The notes under the pieces were generated by a model that worked only from the letters and a program-made list of their open reading frames with translations, made no database searches and was not told the origin of the DNA. Positions 7,410-14,821 of a stretch of 18,262 nt of DNA are shown here, one piece after another. The stretch is from Dehalococcoidia bacterium (GTDB lineage: Bacteria > Chloroflexota > Dehalococcoidia > GIF9 > AB-539-J10): contig JAUVYD010000007.1 of NCBI GenBank assembly GCA_030603265.1, positions 1 to 18,262 on the forward strand, in the 5' to 3' direction. The position numbers were made by a program, and so were the translations under genes. How positions within the stretch are numbered: position 1 is the first letter of the stretch; each line of letters begins with the position of its first letter.

Positions 7410-8752
7410 CAGCCTTGAGGCTCCTGCTCAGCCCGGCGGGGACGGCCCGCGCGCACGAACGTGAAATGCAGGGGGACACCACGATAGCCAAACTTCCGCC
7501 GCATATGGTGCTCCAGATACCGTTCATACGTAGTGGGCACGAGCGTTGGCTCGTTCACATGAAGAACGAAGGTCCAGGGGTTCTCCTCATCCTGGTGGGC
7601 CCAGATGACATTGAGCCTTCTCGTTCCGACGCGCGGAGGGGAGTGAAGCTCCACGGCCTCCCTTATCGCATTGTCCACCGTAGAGCGAGACAGCCGGCGT
7701 CCTCTCGACTGCCACACATCGAGGGCTCTCTGCAGGACGCGCTTCACGTTCGTCCCATCCCTGGCGGAAATGTGCAGGACAGGAACAAATGACAGGAACG
7801 GGAGCCGGCGTTTCATCCAGTCCTTGTGCGTCTCACGGTACTCCGACGGCACCAGGTCCCACTTGTTCACCACGAGAACGAGTCCACGGCCTGACTCGGT
7901 GACATACCTTGCGATGTTGATGTCCTGCGCCGTAGCTGGATCGGTAGCATCAAGGACCAGGAGGGCAACATCAGAGCGGTCAATAGCATGAAGGGCACGG
8001 AGGACCGAGAAGTAGTCCACTCCGTAGGTGACACGGGTGCGCTTGCGTATTCCTGCCGTATCGACAAGCACGAGCTGTCTGCCCTGCCACTCGAGGTCCG
8101 CGTCCAGGGAGTCCCTCGTCGTACCTGGTGTTTCATCGACAATCGCCCGCTCGTCGCCAAGCAATGCGTTGAGCAGAGTCGACTTGCCCGCATTGGGCCG
8201 ACCGACAATGGCCAGGCGCACGACACTGTCGTCCACCTCCTCCGGAGGCCCCTGCGGGGGCAGCAATTGCACCACCGCGTCTTCGAGGTGGCCCATGCCC
8301 CGGTTGTGAAGTGCACTCACGGGCACGACTTCTTCTATGCCCAGTCTATGGAACTCCGGCACGAGCGAGTCGCGCAGCGAAGTGTCGATCTTGTTCACGG
8401 CCAGCACGGCGGGCTTTCCTGCAGCACGCACGAGCGATGCAGCCTCCTCATCGGCCGCAATGACTCCGTCCGTCGCCGCGACCACAAGTATGACGACATC
8501 GGCCTGGGCGACTGCAAGCTCGGCCTGCCGCTTCACCTTGGACCCGATGGGCGAGTCCGCATCGACACCCCATCCTCCAGTGTCGACAATAGTCAAGTCG
8601 CGACCCTGCCACGTCACGGGAAAGAACAGCCTGTCCCTGGTCACGTTCGGTTGGTCGTCGACAACGGCGTACCGGCCGCCTACTATGCGATTGAGAAGCG
8701 TGGATTTGCCAACGTTGGTCCTGCCAACGAGAGCAACAATGGGTCTGGACAT
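7409..8752 (-). CDS. der: ribosome-assembly GTPase Der (EngA)
   Basis: A 447-residue tandem GTPase required for maturation of the 50S subunit. G domain 1 has GRTNVGKST (10-18, with Thr where Pro is usual), DTGG (57-60) and NKID (120-123). G domain 2 has GRPNAGKS (184-191), DTAG (231-234) and NKWD (296-299). A KH-like domain with the conserved FGYRGVPL follows (about 350-435). The chosen ATG at 8750-8752 has a GGGGG ribosome site 7 nt upstream, just after the argF stop; an in-frame GTG at 8758 abuts that site and is less likely. It is linked to argF by a 12-nt gap and to plsY by a one-base stop/start overlap. Confidence 0.96.
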   Translation of the reverse strand: MSRPIVALVGRTNVGKSTLLNRIVGGRYAVVDDQPNVTRDRLFFPVTWQGRDLTIVDTGGWGVDADSPIGSKVKRQAELAVAQADVVILVVAATDGVIAADEEAASLVRAAGKPAVLAVNKIDTSLRDSLVPEFHRLGIEEVVPVSALHNRGMGHLEDAVVQLLPPQGPPEEVDDSVVRLAIVGRPNAGKSTLLNALLGDERAIVDETPGTTRDSLDADLEWQGRQLVLVDTAGIRKRTRVTYGVDYFSVLRALHAIDRSDVALLVLDATDPATAQDINIARYVTESGRGLVLVVNKWDLVPSEYRETHKDWMKRRLPFLSFVPVLHISARDGTNVKRVLQRALDVWQSRGRRLSRSTVDNAIREAVELHSPPRVGTRRLNVIWAHQDEENPWTFVLHVNEPTLVPTTYERYLEHHMRRKFGYRGVPLHFTFVRAGRPRRAEQEPQG

Positions 8753-8764
8753 CAACACACCCCC

Positions 8765-9688
8765 TTAGTCAGGGGCAAGGAGTATCTGCGACAGCACGGC
8801 CTTCTGGATGTGCAGCCTGTTCTCTGCCTGGTCAAACACGATTGAGGCCGGCCCATTCAACACGTCTGAAGTGACCTCCTCGCCATGATGGGCAGGGAGG
8901 CAATGCATGAAGACCACGTCCTGCTTCGCCCGGGAGAGGAGAGAATCGTTGACCTGGTAGCCTTCAAACGCCTTATGCCGGGCCCCGGCCTCTTCCTCCT
9001 GCCCCATACTTGCCCACGCATCAGTATACACAACATCAGCATCACGGACAGCCTCGGACGGGTCTCCTGTGACCACGACCTTGCTGCCACTGGCTGCGGC
9101 AAACGAACGGGCCCGCTTCACGGTGTCTTCGTCCAGTTGATAGCCCTCCGGTGACGCAATCGCAAAGTCAACGCCCATCATCGCCGACAGCAGGGCAAGA
9201 CTGCGCGCCACATTGTTGCCGTCACCGACGAATGCCAGTCGCAGTCCCTCGATGCTCCCCTTCTTTTCACGGATGGTCAGCAGGTCAGCAAGCGCCTGGC
9301 AGGGGTGCTCCACATCGGAGAGGGCATTGATGACCGAGACAGACGCGGATTGAGCCAGTGAGACCAGTGTCTGATGACTGAACACGCGGGCCACAATGCA
9401 GTCAACGTAGCGGCTCAGGACACGCGCCACGTCGGGAACAGGTTCGCGCTTCCCCAGACCGACCTCCTGGGGTGAAAGATACACACAGTGACCACCCAGC
9501 TGGGCGACCGCAACCTCGAAGCTAACTCTTGTACGAAGCGAGGGCTTCTCGAACAAGAGCGCCACAGACCTCCACGGGAGAAGGCAGCGCATCTCGCCCT
9601 GCTTCATCACGAGGGCCTGCTCTACAAGCTGCTCGACCTCTCCGCGGCTGAGGTCAGCAACGGAGAGGAGGTCTTTCTTCACGGCCAT
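8765..9688 (-). CDS. argF: ornithine carbamoyltransferase
   Basis: A 307-residue enzyme that joins carbamoyl phosphate and ornithine to make citrulline in arginine synthesis. The carbamoyl-phosphate loop is FEKPSLRTR (46-54; Leu replaces Thr of STRTR). HPCQ (128-131), the ornithine-binding DAWASMGQE (223-231) and the catalytic MHCLPAH (261-267) identify an OTC rather than an aspartate transcarbamoylase. The ATG at 9686-9688 lies only 2 nt after a strong extended -10 (TGCTATACT). The in-frame GTG at 9680-9682, 8 nt after it, is an attractive leaderless alternative and would still keep the whole family core. It is the first gene of the argF-der-plsY-gpsA cluster and divergent from polA. No other arg genes are nearby. 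Confidence 0.94.
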   Translation of the reverse strand: MAVKKDLLSVADLSRGEVEQLVEQALVMKQGEMRCLLPWRSVALLFEKPSLRTRVSFEVAVAQLGGHCVYLSPQEVGLGKREPVPDVARVLSRYVDCIVARVFSHQTLVSLAQSASVSVINALSDVEHPCQALADLLTIREKKGSIEGLRLAFVGDGNNVARSLALLSAMMGVDFAIASPEGYQLDEDTVKRARSFAAASGSKVVVTGDPSEAVRDADVVYTDAWASMGQEEEAGARHKAFEGYQVNDSLLSRAKQDVVFMHCLPAHHGEEVTSDVLNGPASIVFDQAENRLHIQKAVLSQILLAPD

Positions 9689-9690
9689 TT

Positions 9691-9699
9691 AGTATAGCA
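9691..9699 (-). promoter_or_regulatory. extended -10 promoter of argF
   Basis: The reverse strand reads TGCTATACT, an extended -10 whose hexamer matches consensus at five of six bases. The -35 position at 17-bp spacing falls exactly on the polA -10 (9714-9719). The expected transcript start is about 9684, inside the annotated ATG and 2 nt before an in-frame GTG. Confidence 0.5.
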
Positions 9700-9702
9700 T
9701 GG

Positions 9703-9712
9703 CGTTCGAACG
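9703..9712. promoter_or_regulatory. 10-bp palindrome between argF and polA
   Basis: CGTTCGAACG is a perfect 10-bp palindrome lying between the two divergent -10 boxes, in the spacer shared by both promoters. It is placed as an operator would be, but it does not match the ARG box or the Gram-positive LexA box (GAAC-N4-GTTC). A function is inference. Confidence 0.35.
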
Positions 9713-9713
9713 G

Positions 9714-9719
9714 TATAAT
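9714..9719 (+). promoter_or_regulatory. -10 box of polA
   Basis: Perfect TATAAT followed by 7 nt and then the ATG at 9727. There is no Shine-Dalgarno between them, so the message is probably leaderless. The upstream ATG at 9718 overlaps the -10 itself and cannot be the start from this promoter. Confidence 0.55.
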
Positions 9720-9726
9720 GAGAGCG

Positions 9727-12468
9727 ATGCAACCGCCGCAACAGCCCCTGCTTCTCTTGGTCGACGGCAACGCCCTGATTCACCGCGCCTTCCATGCCCT
9801 CCCTCCTCTCACAACATCGAAGACGGGAGAGATGGTGAACGCAGTGTACGGGTTCACGAACACTCTATTGAAGGTCGTTGCCGACCAGAAGGCAACGCAC
9901 TGGGCCATAGCGTTCGACTATCCTGCGCCGACGTTCAGGCACAAGCTGTTTGACCAGTACAAGGCCCACCGCCCACCCACACCCGAGGAACTCAGGAGTC
10001 AGATACGACGGGTCCATGAACTCGTCAGCGCGCTCGGCATGCCGGCTTTCGAAGTCGCCGGCTACGAGGCAGATGACATACTGGGGGCACTGGCGATACA
10101 GTCCCGCAACCTCAACATGGAAGCGGCCATCCTCACTGGCGACCGCGACCTGCTGCAGATGGCAGGTCCGGGCATCAGGATACTGCTGCCCGGAAGGAAT
10201 TTCAGCGAAGCCGCCTCGTACGACGCTGCTGCGGTCGAGGCTAGATTCGGAGTGTCGCCGGAGCAGTTCGCAGCCTACAAGGCGCTCGTCGGCGACCCCT
10301 CCGACAACATCCCGGGAGTGCAGGGAGTGGGCGAGAAGACAGCAGCGCGTCTTCTCGCGCAGTTCAAGAGCCTCGAGGGAGTCTACGAGCACCTCGCGGA
10401 GGTCACGCCCCAGAGGCTGCAGGCAATCATGCTCTCTTCCAGAACCCAGGCCGACTTGAGTCAGCGCCTGGCGACCATCGTGACAGACGTCCCCGTGCAG
10501 CTCACCCTCTCGGACTGCGCCATCGGAGAGTACAGGCCGGAACAGGCACAGCGCCTGTTTGCAGAGCTTGAGTTCACCCGTCTGCTGTCGCGCCTCCCAT
10601 CGGCCACCAGGGCAGACGCGCATCCGGAGGAACCTGCGCCCGCGCCGACGCAATCGAAGGTGCAGGTCGTGTCCCGTGCACGGGAAGAGCACGAGGTTCT
10701 GGAGAAGCTTGCACACACATCCGAGACGGTCATATCTCTTGCGCTGGACGGCAATGGGCGGCGCCGCGCGCAGCGGACACGCGCCGACGGCCCGACGGAG
10801 GCGACAGCGCTCGGTGTCGCCGTGTCCGCAGGCAAGGGCCATACGTTCTATGTGCCGCTTGAACCGATGCCTTTCGGGCCGCTCGACCAGCTTCCCCTGG
10901 CACAACCGCCCGAATTCCTCGCCTCCATGCTTGGAAACGAGAAGCTCCACAAGATATGCGAGGACGCCAAAGTCCTCACGAGGCAACTGTCGCGGTACGG
11001 TCTGACATTCAGAGGACTTGCTTTCGATATCTCTATCGCGGCACACCTTGCCGGAGAGAAGAACGTCTCGCTCCAGTCTCTTGCCCTGACCCGGCTGGGG
11101 CTATCGCTTCCGGACGCGCCGGATTCCGGGGGAGGGCTGGCCGCCGGAGACGACGACATCGCCCGATGGCTTGCTCAACGCTCCGACATATGCTGGGCGC
11201 TCAGAGAGCCCCTCGATGGCGAGCTGGAGAAGAAAGGGCTTGGGCCGCTATTCCGCGACGTGGAACTGCCGCTCATCCCTGTGCTCGCGGCAATGGAAGA
11301 GAGCGGCATACTGATAGACACGGCCATGCTACGAGAGATGTCTCGAAGACTGGCAGACGACCTCAAGAGACTGGAGGTCGGCATCTACAACGAAGTCGGG
11401 CACATGTTCAACGTCAACTCTCCCAAGCAACTCGGGAATGTCCTTTTCGACGAACTCGGGCTGCCGGGCGGGCGCAAGACCAAGGGAAGCTACTCAACTG
11501 AAGCGGCTCTTCTGGAGACACTCAGAAATGCCAACCCCGTCATCGACCTTGTGCTGCAGTACAGGCAGCTATCCAAGCTGAAGTCGACCTACGTCGACAC
11601 GCTGCCCGCACTCGTGAACCCGAGGACGGGCAGGGTGCACACGGTGTTCAGTCAGACAGGAACAACGACAGGGCGTCTGTCGTCGAGCGAGCCGAACCTT
11701 CAGAATCTGCCTGTCAGGAGCGAACTCGGCAAGACGATACGGGCGGCAGTCATTGCGCCCGCAGGAGGCGTGCTTCTCAGTGCGGACTACTCGCAGATTG
11801 ACCTGCGGGCACTCGCACACCTGTCGCAGGATAAGGAACTCCTCGCCGCCTTCGCGAACGACGAGGACATACACAGGACCACGGCGAGCAAGGTCTTTGG
11901 CGTTCCACTTGACGAGGTGACGGCCGAGATGCGCAGGGCCGCCAAGGTCGTCAATTTCGGCGTCGTGTACGGCATGAGTGACTACGGCCTTGAGCAGGCA
12001 ACGGGGTTCACGCGCGCCGAGGCATCCCGGTTCATCAAAGCCTACTTCGAGCAGTACCCGGGGGTCCGCCGGTGGATTGAGAGAACCAAGGAGAGCGCAC
12101 GAGAAGACGGGTATGTCCAGACACTGCTCGGCAGGAGACGCTATATCCTGGAGATACGCTCAACGAACCGACAGGTCCGAGAGGCGGCTGAGCGGATGGC
12201 AGTCAACGCCCCTGTTCAGGGCACTTCGGCAGACATCATCAAGGTTGCCATGATCAGGATTCATGAGGCGATGCGAACGGACAAGTTGCGCAGCAGGATG
12301 CTGCTGCAGATTCACGACGAACTCCTGTTCGAGGTCCTGGAGGACGAGCGGGCGCGAGTCAGGCAGATCGTGGAAGAGCTCATGCCCCGCGCAGTGGCCC
12401 TATCGGTGCCGCTCAAGGTAGACCTCAAGGCCGGCCCGAATTGGGCCGACATGACGCCGGTCACATAG
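9727..12468 (+). CDS. polA: DNA polymerase I
   Basis: A 913-residue family A polymerase for Okazaki-fragment processing and repair gap filling. The 5' nuclease domain (about 8-290) keeps its acidic motifs: LVDGNA, FDYP, YEADD (113-117), TGDRD and GDPSDNIPG. The central 3'-5' exonuclease-like region (about 320-500) looks inactive: the DxE motif is DGNG (341-344), and the positions matching E. coli D424 and D501 appear to be Val and Arg. The polymerase domain has motif A DYSQIDLR (687-694), motif B RRAAKVVNFGVVYG (736-749) and motif C QIHDELLFEV (861-870). Motif A has Asp692 where most Pol I enzymes have the steric-gate Glu. The start is set by the -10 box 7 nt upstream. Confidence 0.96.
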   Translation: MQPPQQPLLLLVDGNALIHRAFHALPPLTTSKTGEMVNAVYGFTNTLLKVVADQKATHWAIAFDYPAPTFRHKLFDQYKAHRPPTPEELRSQIRRVHELVSALGMPAFEVAGYEADDILGALAIQSRNLNMEAAILTGDRDLLQMAGPGIRILLPGRNFSEAASYDAAAVEARFGVSPEQFAAYKALVGDPSDNIPGVQGVGEKTAARLLAQFKSLEGVYEHLAEVTPQRLQAIMLSSRTQADLSQRLATIVTDVPVQLTLSDCAIGEYRPEQAQRLFAELEFTRLLSRLPSATRADAHPEEPAPAPTQSKVQVVSRAREEHEVLEKLAHTSETVISLALDGNGRRRAQRTRADGPTEATALGVAVSAGKGHTFYVPLEPMPFGPLDQLPLAQPPEFLASMLGNEKLHKICEDAKVLTRQLSRYGLTFRGLAFDISIAAHLAGEKNVSLQSLALTRLGLSLPDAPDSGGGLAAGDDDIARWLAQRSDICWALREPLDGELEKKGLGPLFRDVELPLIPVLAAMEESGILIDTAMLREMSRRLADDLKRLEVGIYNEVGHMFNVNSPKQLGNVLFDELGLPGGRKTKGSYSTEAALLETLRNANPVIDLVLQYRQLSKLKSTYVDTLPALVNPRTGRVHTVFSQTGTTTGRLSSSEPNLQNLPVRSELGKTIRAAVIAPAGGVLLSADYSQIDLRALAHLSQDKELLAAFANDEDIHRTTASKVFGVPLDEVTAEMRRAAKVVNFGVVYGMSDYGLEQATGFTRAEASRFIKAYFEQYPGVRRWIERTKESAREDGYVQTLLGRRRYILEIRSTNRQVREAAERMAVNAPVQGTSADIIKVAMIRIHEAMRTDKLRSRMLLQIHDELLFEVLEDERARVRQIVEELMPRAVALSVPLKVDLKAGPNWADMTPVT

Positions 12469-12482
12469 CCCGGCAGACCGGC
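12456..12482. terminator. hairpin between convergent polA and nfnB
   Basis: GCCGGTC (12456-12462) and GACCGGC (12476-12482) form a perfect 7-bp inverted repeat with a 13-nt loop, straddling the polA stop codon and the 15-bp gap to the converging gene. No T-tract follows on either strand, so terminator activity is uncertain. Confidence 0.4.
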
Positions 12483-12483
12483 A

Positions 12484-13890
12484 TTACTTCTGCCGCAGAT
12501 ACCGGTCGATATCGGTCGCGGCGCGCCTGCCTGCCCCCATGGCGTCTATGACTGTGGCGGCGCCGGTGGCCATGTCTCCCCCACACCAGATACCTTCCCT
12601 GCTCGTGCGGCCGGTGGCGACATCGGTGGCTATCGTGCCCTGCCGCGTCAATTCGAGGCCGGGCGTGGTGGACGGAATGACCGGATTCGGACGCGTGCCA
12701 AGCGCGATTATGGCCGTGTCTATCTCAATCTCGAACTCGGTGCCGGGCTTCACAATGGGGCGTCTTCTCCCGCTCTCATCCGGCTCCCCCAGCTCCATCT
12801 CATAGCACTCGACTGCCCTTACGTTGCCCTGCCCGTCATCGAGCAAGCGCTTCGGATTGGTGAGTAACTTGAAGATGACCCCTTCTTCCTTCGCGTTCTC
12901 CCGTTCCTCTTCCCTCGCCGGCAGCTCCGCCTCCGACCGCCTGTACACTATGTACACTTCCTCCGCGCCAAGGCGGAGCGCGCACCGCGATGAGTCCATC
13001 GCAACGTTTCCGCCGCCGAATACGGCGACCCTCCTGCCAACCTTGACCGGCGTGTCGTACTGGGGAAACAGGTACGCCTTCATCAGATTGACGCGAGTGA
13101 GGAACTCATTGGCCGAGTAGACGTTGTTCAGGTTCTCGCCCGGGATGTTGAGGAACATGGGCGCTCCCGCGCCCGGGGAAAGAAACACGGCGTCGAACCC
13201 CTCCTCAAAGAGCTCATCGACGAGTTCGGTCCTGCCGACGACGTTGTCGAGCACGAGTTCAACGCCGAGCGACTTCACGTAGTCGACTTCCGCCTGGACG
13301 ATGTTCTTCGGCAGCCTGAACTCCGGGATGCCGTACTTCAGGACTCCCCCCGCAGTGTGGAGGGCCTCAAACATGGTCACACCATATCCCATCTTCGCCA
13401 GGTCTGAGGCACACGTGAGACCGGCCGGACCTGCGCCCACAACTGCAATGCGCTTCCGGCCCCGCACTGCGGTCGCGGCTTGCGGTTCGGGAGTGCCCTC
13501 AGTGGCCAGGTCCCAGTCCGCGACATATCGCTCCAGACGACCGATAGCGACAGGCGCGCCCTTCCGTGCCAGAACGCACAACTTCTCACACTGCTGCTCC
13601 TGCGGGCAGACCCGTCCGCACACGGCAGGCAGGCTGTTCTTCGCCTTCAGTGCCCGCACGGCCTCGGGCATATCGTCCTCGCGTAGCGCCTTGATGAACT
13701 CGGGAATATCCACGTTCACAGGGCAGCCGTCCTTACACGTCGGTTTCAGGCACTGGAGACAGCGGTCGGCCTCTGCGATTGCCTGGGCTTTCGAATAGCC
13801 CAGCGACACCTCGCCGAAGTTCCTCGCCCGTTCCTGCGGGTCTTGCTTCGGCATAGAGACTCTGTTCAGGTTCAGTTCTTTCTTAGCCAC
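12484..13890 (-). CDS. nfnB: NfnB-like large subunit / glutamate synthase small-subunit-type NADPH oxidoreductase
   Basis: A 468-residue flavoprotein. The N-terminal ferredoxin-like domain carries Cys44, 47, 52, 56 and Cys91, 95, 101, 105, arranged for two [4Fe-4S] clusters. FAD-binding GAGPAGL is at 152-158 and the NADP-binding GGGNVAMD at 292-299, followed by YIVYRR. The closing WCGGD...AIDA-like flavin motif is near 436-451. The same architecture serves as GltD in glutamate synthase and as NfnB in electron-bifurcating transhydrogenase. The NfnA-like partner directly upstream, with no gltB large subunit, favours NfnB. It is often annotated gltA. The GTG start at 13888-13890 has GGAGG 8 nt upstream and overlaps the nfnA end by 8 nt. 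A longer frame to 14067 lies inside nfnA and is rejected. Confidence 0.88.
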   Translation of the reverse strand: MAKKELNLNRVSMPKQDPQERARNFGEVSLGYSKAQAIAEADRCLQCLKPTCKDGCPVNVDIPEFIKALREDDMPEAVRALKAKNSLPAVCGRVCPQEQQCEKLCVLARKGAPVAIGRLERYVADWDLATEGTPEPQAATAVRGRKRIAVVGAGPAGLTCASDLAKMGYGVTMFEALHTAGGVLKYGIPEFRLPKNIVQAEVDYVKSLGVELVLDNVVGRTELVDELFEEGFDAVFLSPGAGAPMFLNIPGENLNNVYSANEFLTRVNLMKAYLFPQYDTPVKVGRRVAVFGGGNVAMDSSRCALRLGAEEVYIVYRRSEAELPAREEERENAKEEGVIFKLLTNPKRLLDDGQGNVRAVECYEMELGEPDESGRRRPIVKPGTEFEIEIDTAIIALGTRPNPVIPSTTPGLELTRQGTIATDVATGRTSREGIWCGGDMATGAATVIDAMGAGRRAATDIDRYLRQK

Positions 13891-14728
13891 AGTGTCCGCC
13901 TCCGCTGCAATGATGTTGCCGACGCTCGTCGGATGTCTTCTCCTGATCGAGGTACGCCCGCTGTCGGCTGATAAGCAGGTCCCAGTCAACGAGATGGGCG
14001 TCAAAGTCCGGGCCGTCAACACACGCCAGCTTCGTCTCACCACCGACCTCAACACGGCACGCACCACACATCCCCGTGCCGTCCACCATGATGGGATTCA
14101 GGCTCACAATCGTCTTCACACCGAAGGGCTTCGAGGTGAGAGCGGAGAACTTCATCATGATGGTCGGGCCGATAGCTATGACCCGGCCAATGTCCCTCGT
14201 CTTCAGAAGCTCCGTCAGTGGCTCGGTCACAAGACCCTTCCTCCCGTAGGAGCCGTCGTCAGTGGTGACGATGAGTTCGTCGCTGAACTGGCCCAGACGG
14301 TCCTCCCAGAACACGAGGTCCTTCGTTCGGAAGCCCATGATGGAAATCACCCTGTTGCCGGCGGCTTTCATCGCACGGGCGATGGGCACAATGGTGGCAA
14401 TCGCGAACCCCCCGGCCACACAGACAACCGTGCCATAGTTCTCAATCTCGGTGGGCTTGCCAAGCGGGCCGACGAAGTCATCCACCACATCGCCGGCCTT
14501 GAACTGCGCGAACTTGCGCGTGCTCGTACCAACTTCCATGAAGACGACCGTTACCGTGCCTTCGGCCCGGTCCCAGTCAGCAATCGTGAGAGGGATGCGC
14601 TCTCCCTCCTCACCATGGTGCAGTATGACGAACTGGCCCGCCTGGGCCTTCCGCGCCACCCGCGGCGCCTCTATCTTCAGAAGGTGAATCGTGGGAGTCA
14701 GGTCCTCCCTCTCCAGAATCCTGTACAT
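13883..14728 (-). CDS. nfnA: NfnA-like FAD/[2Fe-2S] ferredoxin-NADP reductase-family subunit
   Basis: A 281-residue subunit of the PyrK/NfnA branch of ferredoxin-NADP reductases. The FAD domain includes RIPLTIAD (44-51). The nucleotide-binding part has CVAGGFAIATIVPIAR (103-118). The cluster motif MVDGTGMCGACR (214-225) with CVDGP (236-240) gives Asp216, Cys221, Cys224 and Cys236; an Asp in place of a fourth Cys is what I recall for NfnA. NfnAB couples NADPH, NAD and ferredoxin by flavin-based bifurcation; that activity is inferred here. The ATG at 14726-14728 has GGAGG 4 nt upstream. The last residues, HHCSGGGHCG, are encoded where the nfnB ribosome site sits. Alternatives are a sulfide-dehydrogenase-like or dihydroorotate-linked subunit. 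Confidence 0.88.
   Translation of the reverse strand: MYRILEREDLTPTIHLLKIEAPRVARKAQAGQFVILHHGEEGERIPLTIADWDRAEGTVTVVFMEVGTSTRKFAQFKAGDVVDDFVGPLGKPTEIENYGTVVCVAGGFAIATIVPIARAMKAAGNRVISIMGFRTKDLVFWEDRLGQFSDELIVTTDDGSYGRKGLVTEPLTELLKTRDIGRVIAIGPTIMMKFSALTSKPFGVKTIVSLNPIMVDGTGMCGACRVEVGGETKLACVDGPDFDAHLVDWDLLISRQRAYLDQEKTSDERRQHHCSGGGHCG
13899..13903 (-). promoter_or_regulatory. ribosome-binding site of nfnB inside nfnA
   Basis: GGAGG on the reverse strand, 8 nt before the GTG at 13890. It decides the nfnB start against the much longer open frame and lies within the last codons of nfnA, consistent with coupled translation and equal subunit supply. Confidence 0.7.
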
Positions 14729-14767
14729 GCAGCCTCCGTTGCCACGCCAAATGACGCACAATCTGCG

Positions 14768-14773
14768 ATTATA
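14768..14773 (-). promoter_or_regulatory. -10 box of the nfnAB operon
   Basis: Perfect TATAAT on the reverse strand. The expected transcript start near 14761 gives a leader of about 32 nt containing GGAGG (14733-14737). No good -35 hexamer is seen at 16-18 bp. The element sits back to back with the mutM promoter. Confidence 0.45.
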
Positions 14774-14785
14774 CACGATTGACTC

Positions 14786-14814
14786 TTGGAGCCCTGGCCC
14801 TGATGGCCTACACT
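14786..14814 (+). promoter_or_regulatory. promoter of mutM
   Basis: TTGGAG (14786-14791) and TACACT (14809-14814) are 17 bp apart. Seven bases (AGCTCAC) separate the -10 from the ATG at 14822 and contain no Shine-Dalgarno, so the mRNA is probably leaderless or has a one-base leader. Both hexamers are imperfect. Confidence 0.45.
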
Positions 14815-14821
14815 AGCTCAC

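Noticed and set aside
9865..11046. 393-codon minus-strand open frame
   Set aside because: Antisense to the 5' nuclease and central part of polA, with no recognisable motif and biased composition (Arg, Cys, Gly).
13892..14782. 296-codon plus-strand open frame
   Set aside because: Antisense to nfnA along its whole length, and nfnA has clear FAD and iron-sulfur motifs.
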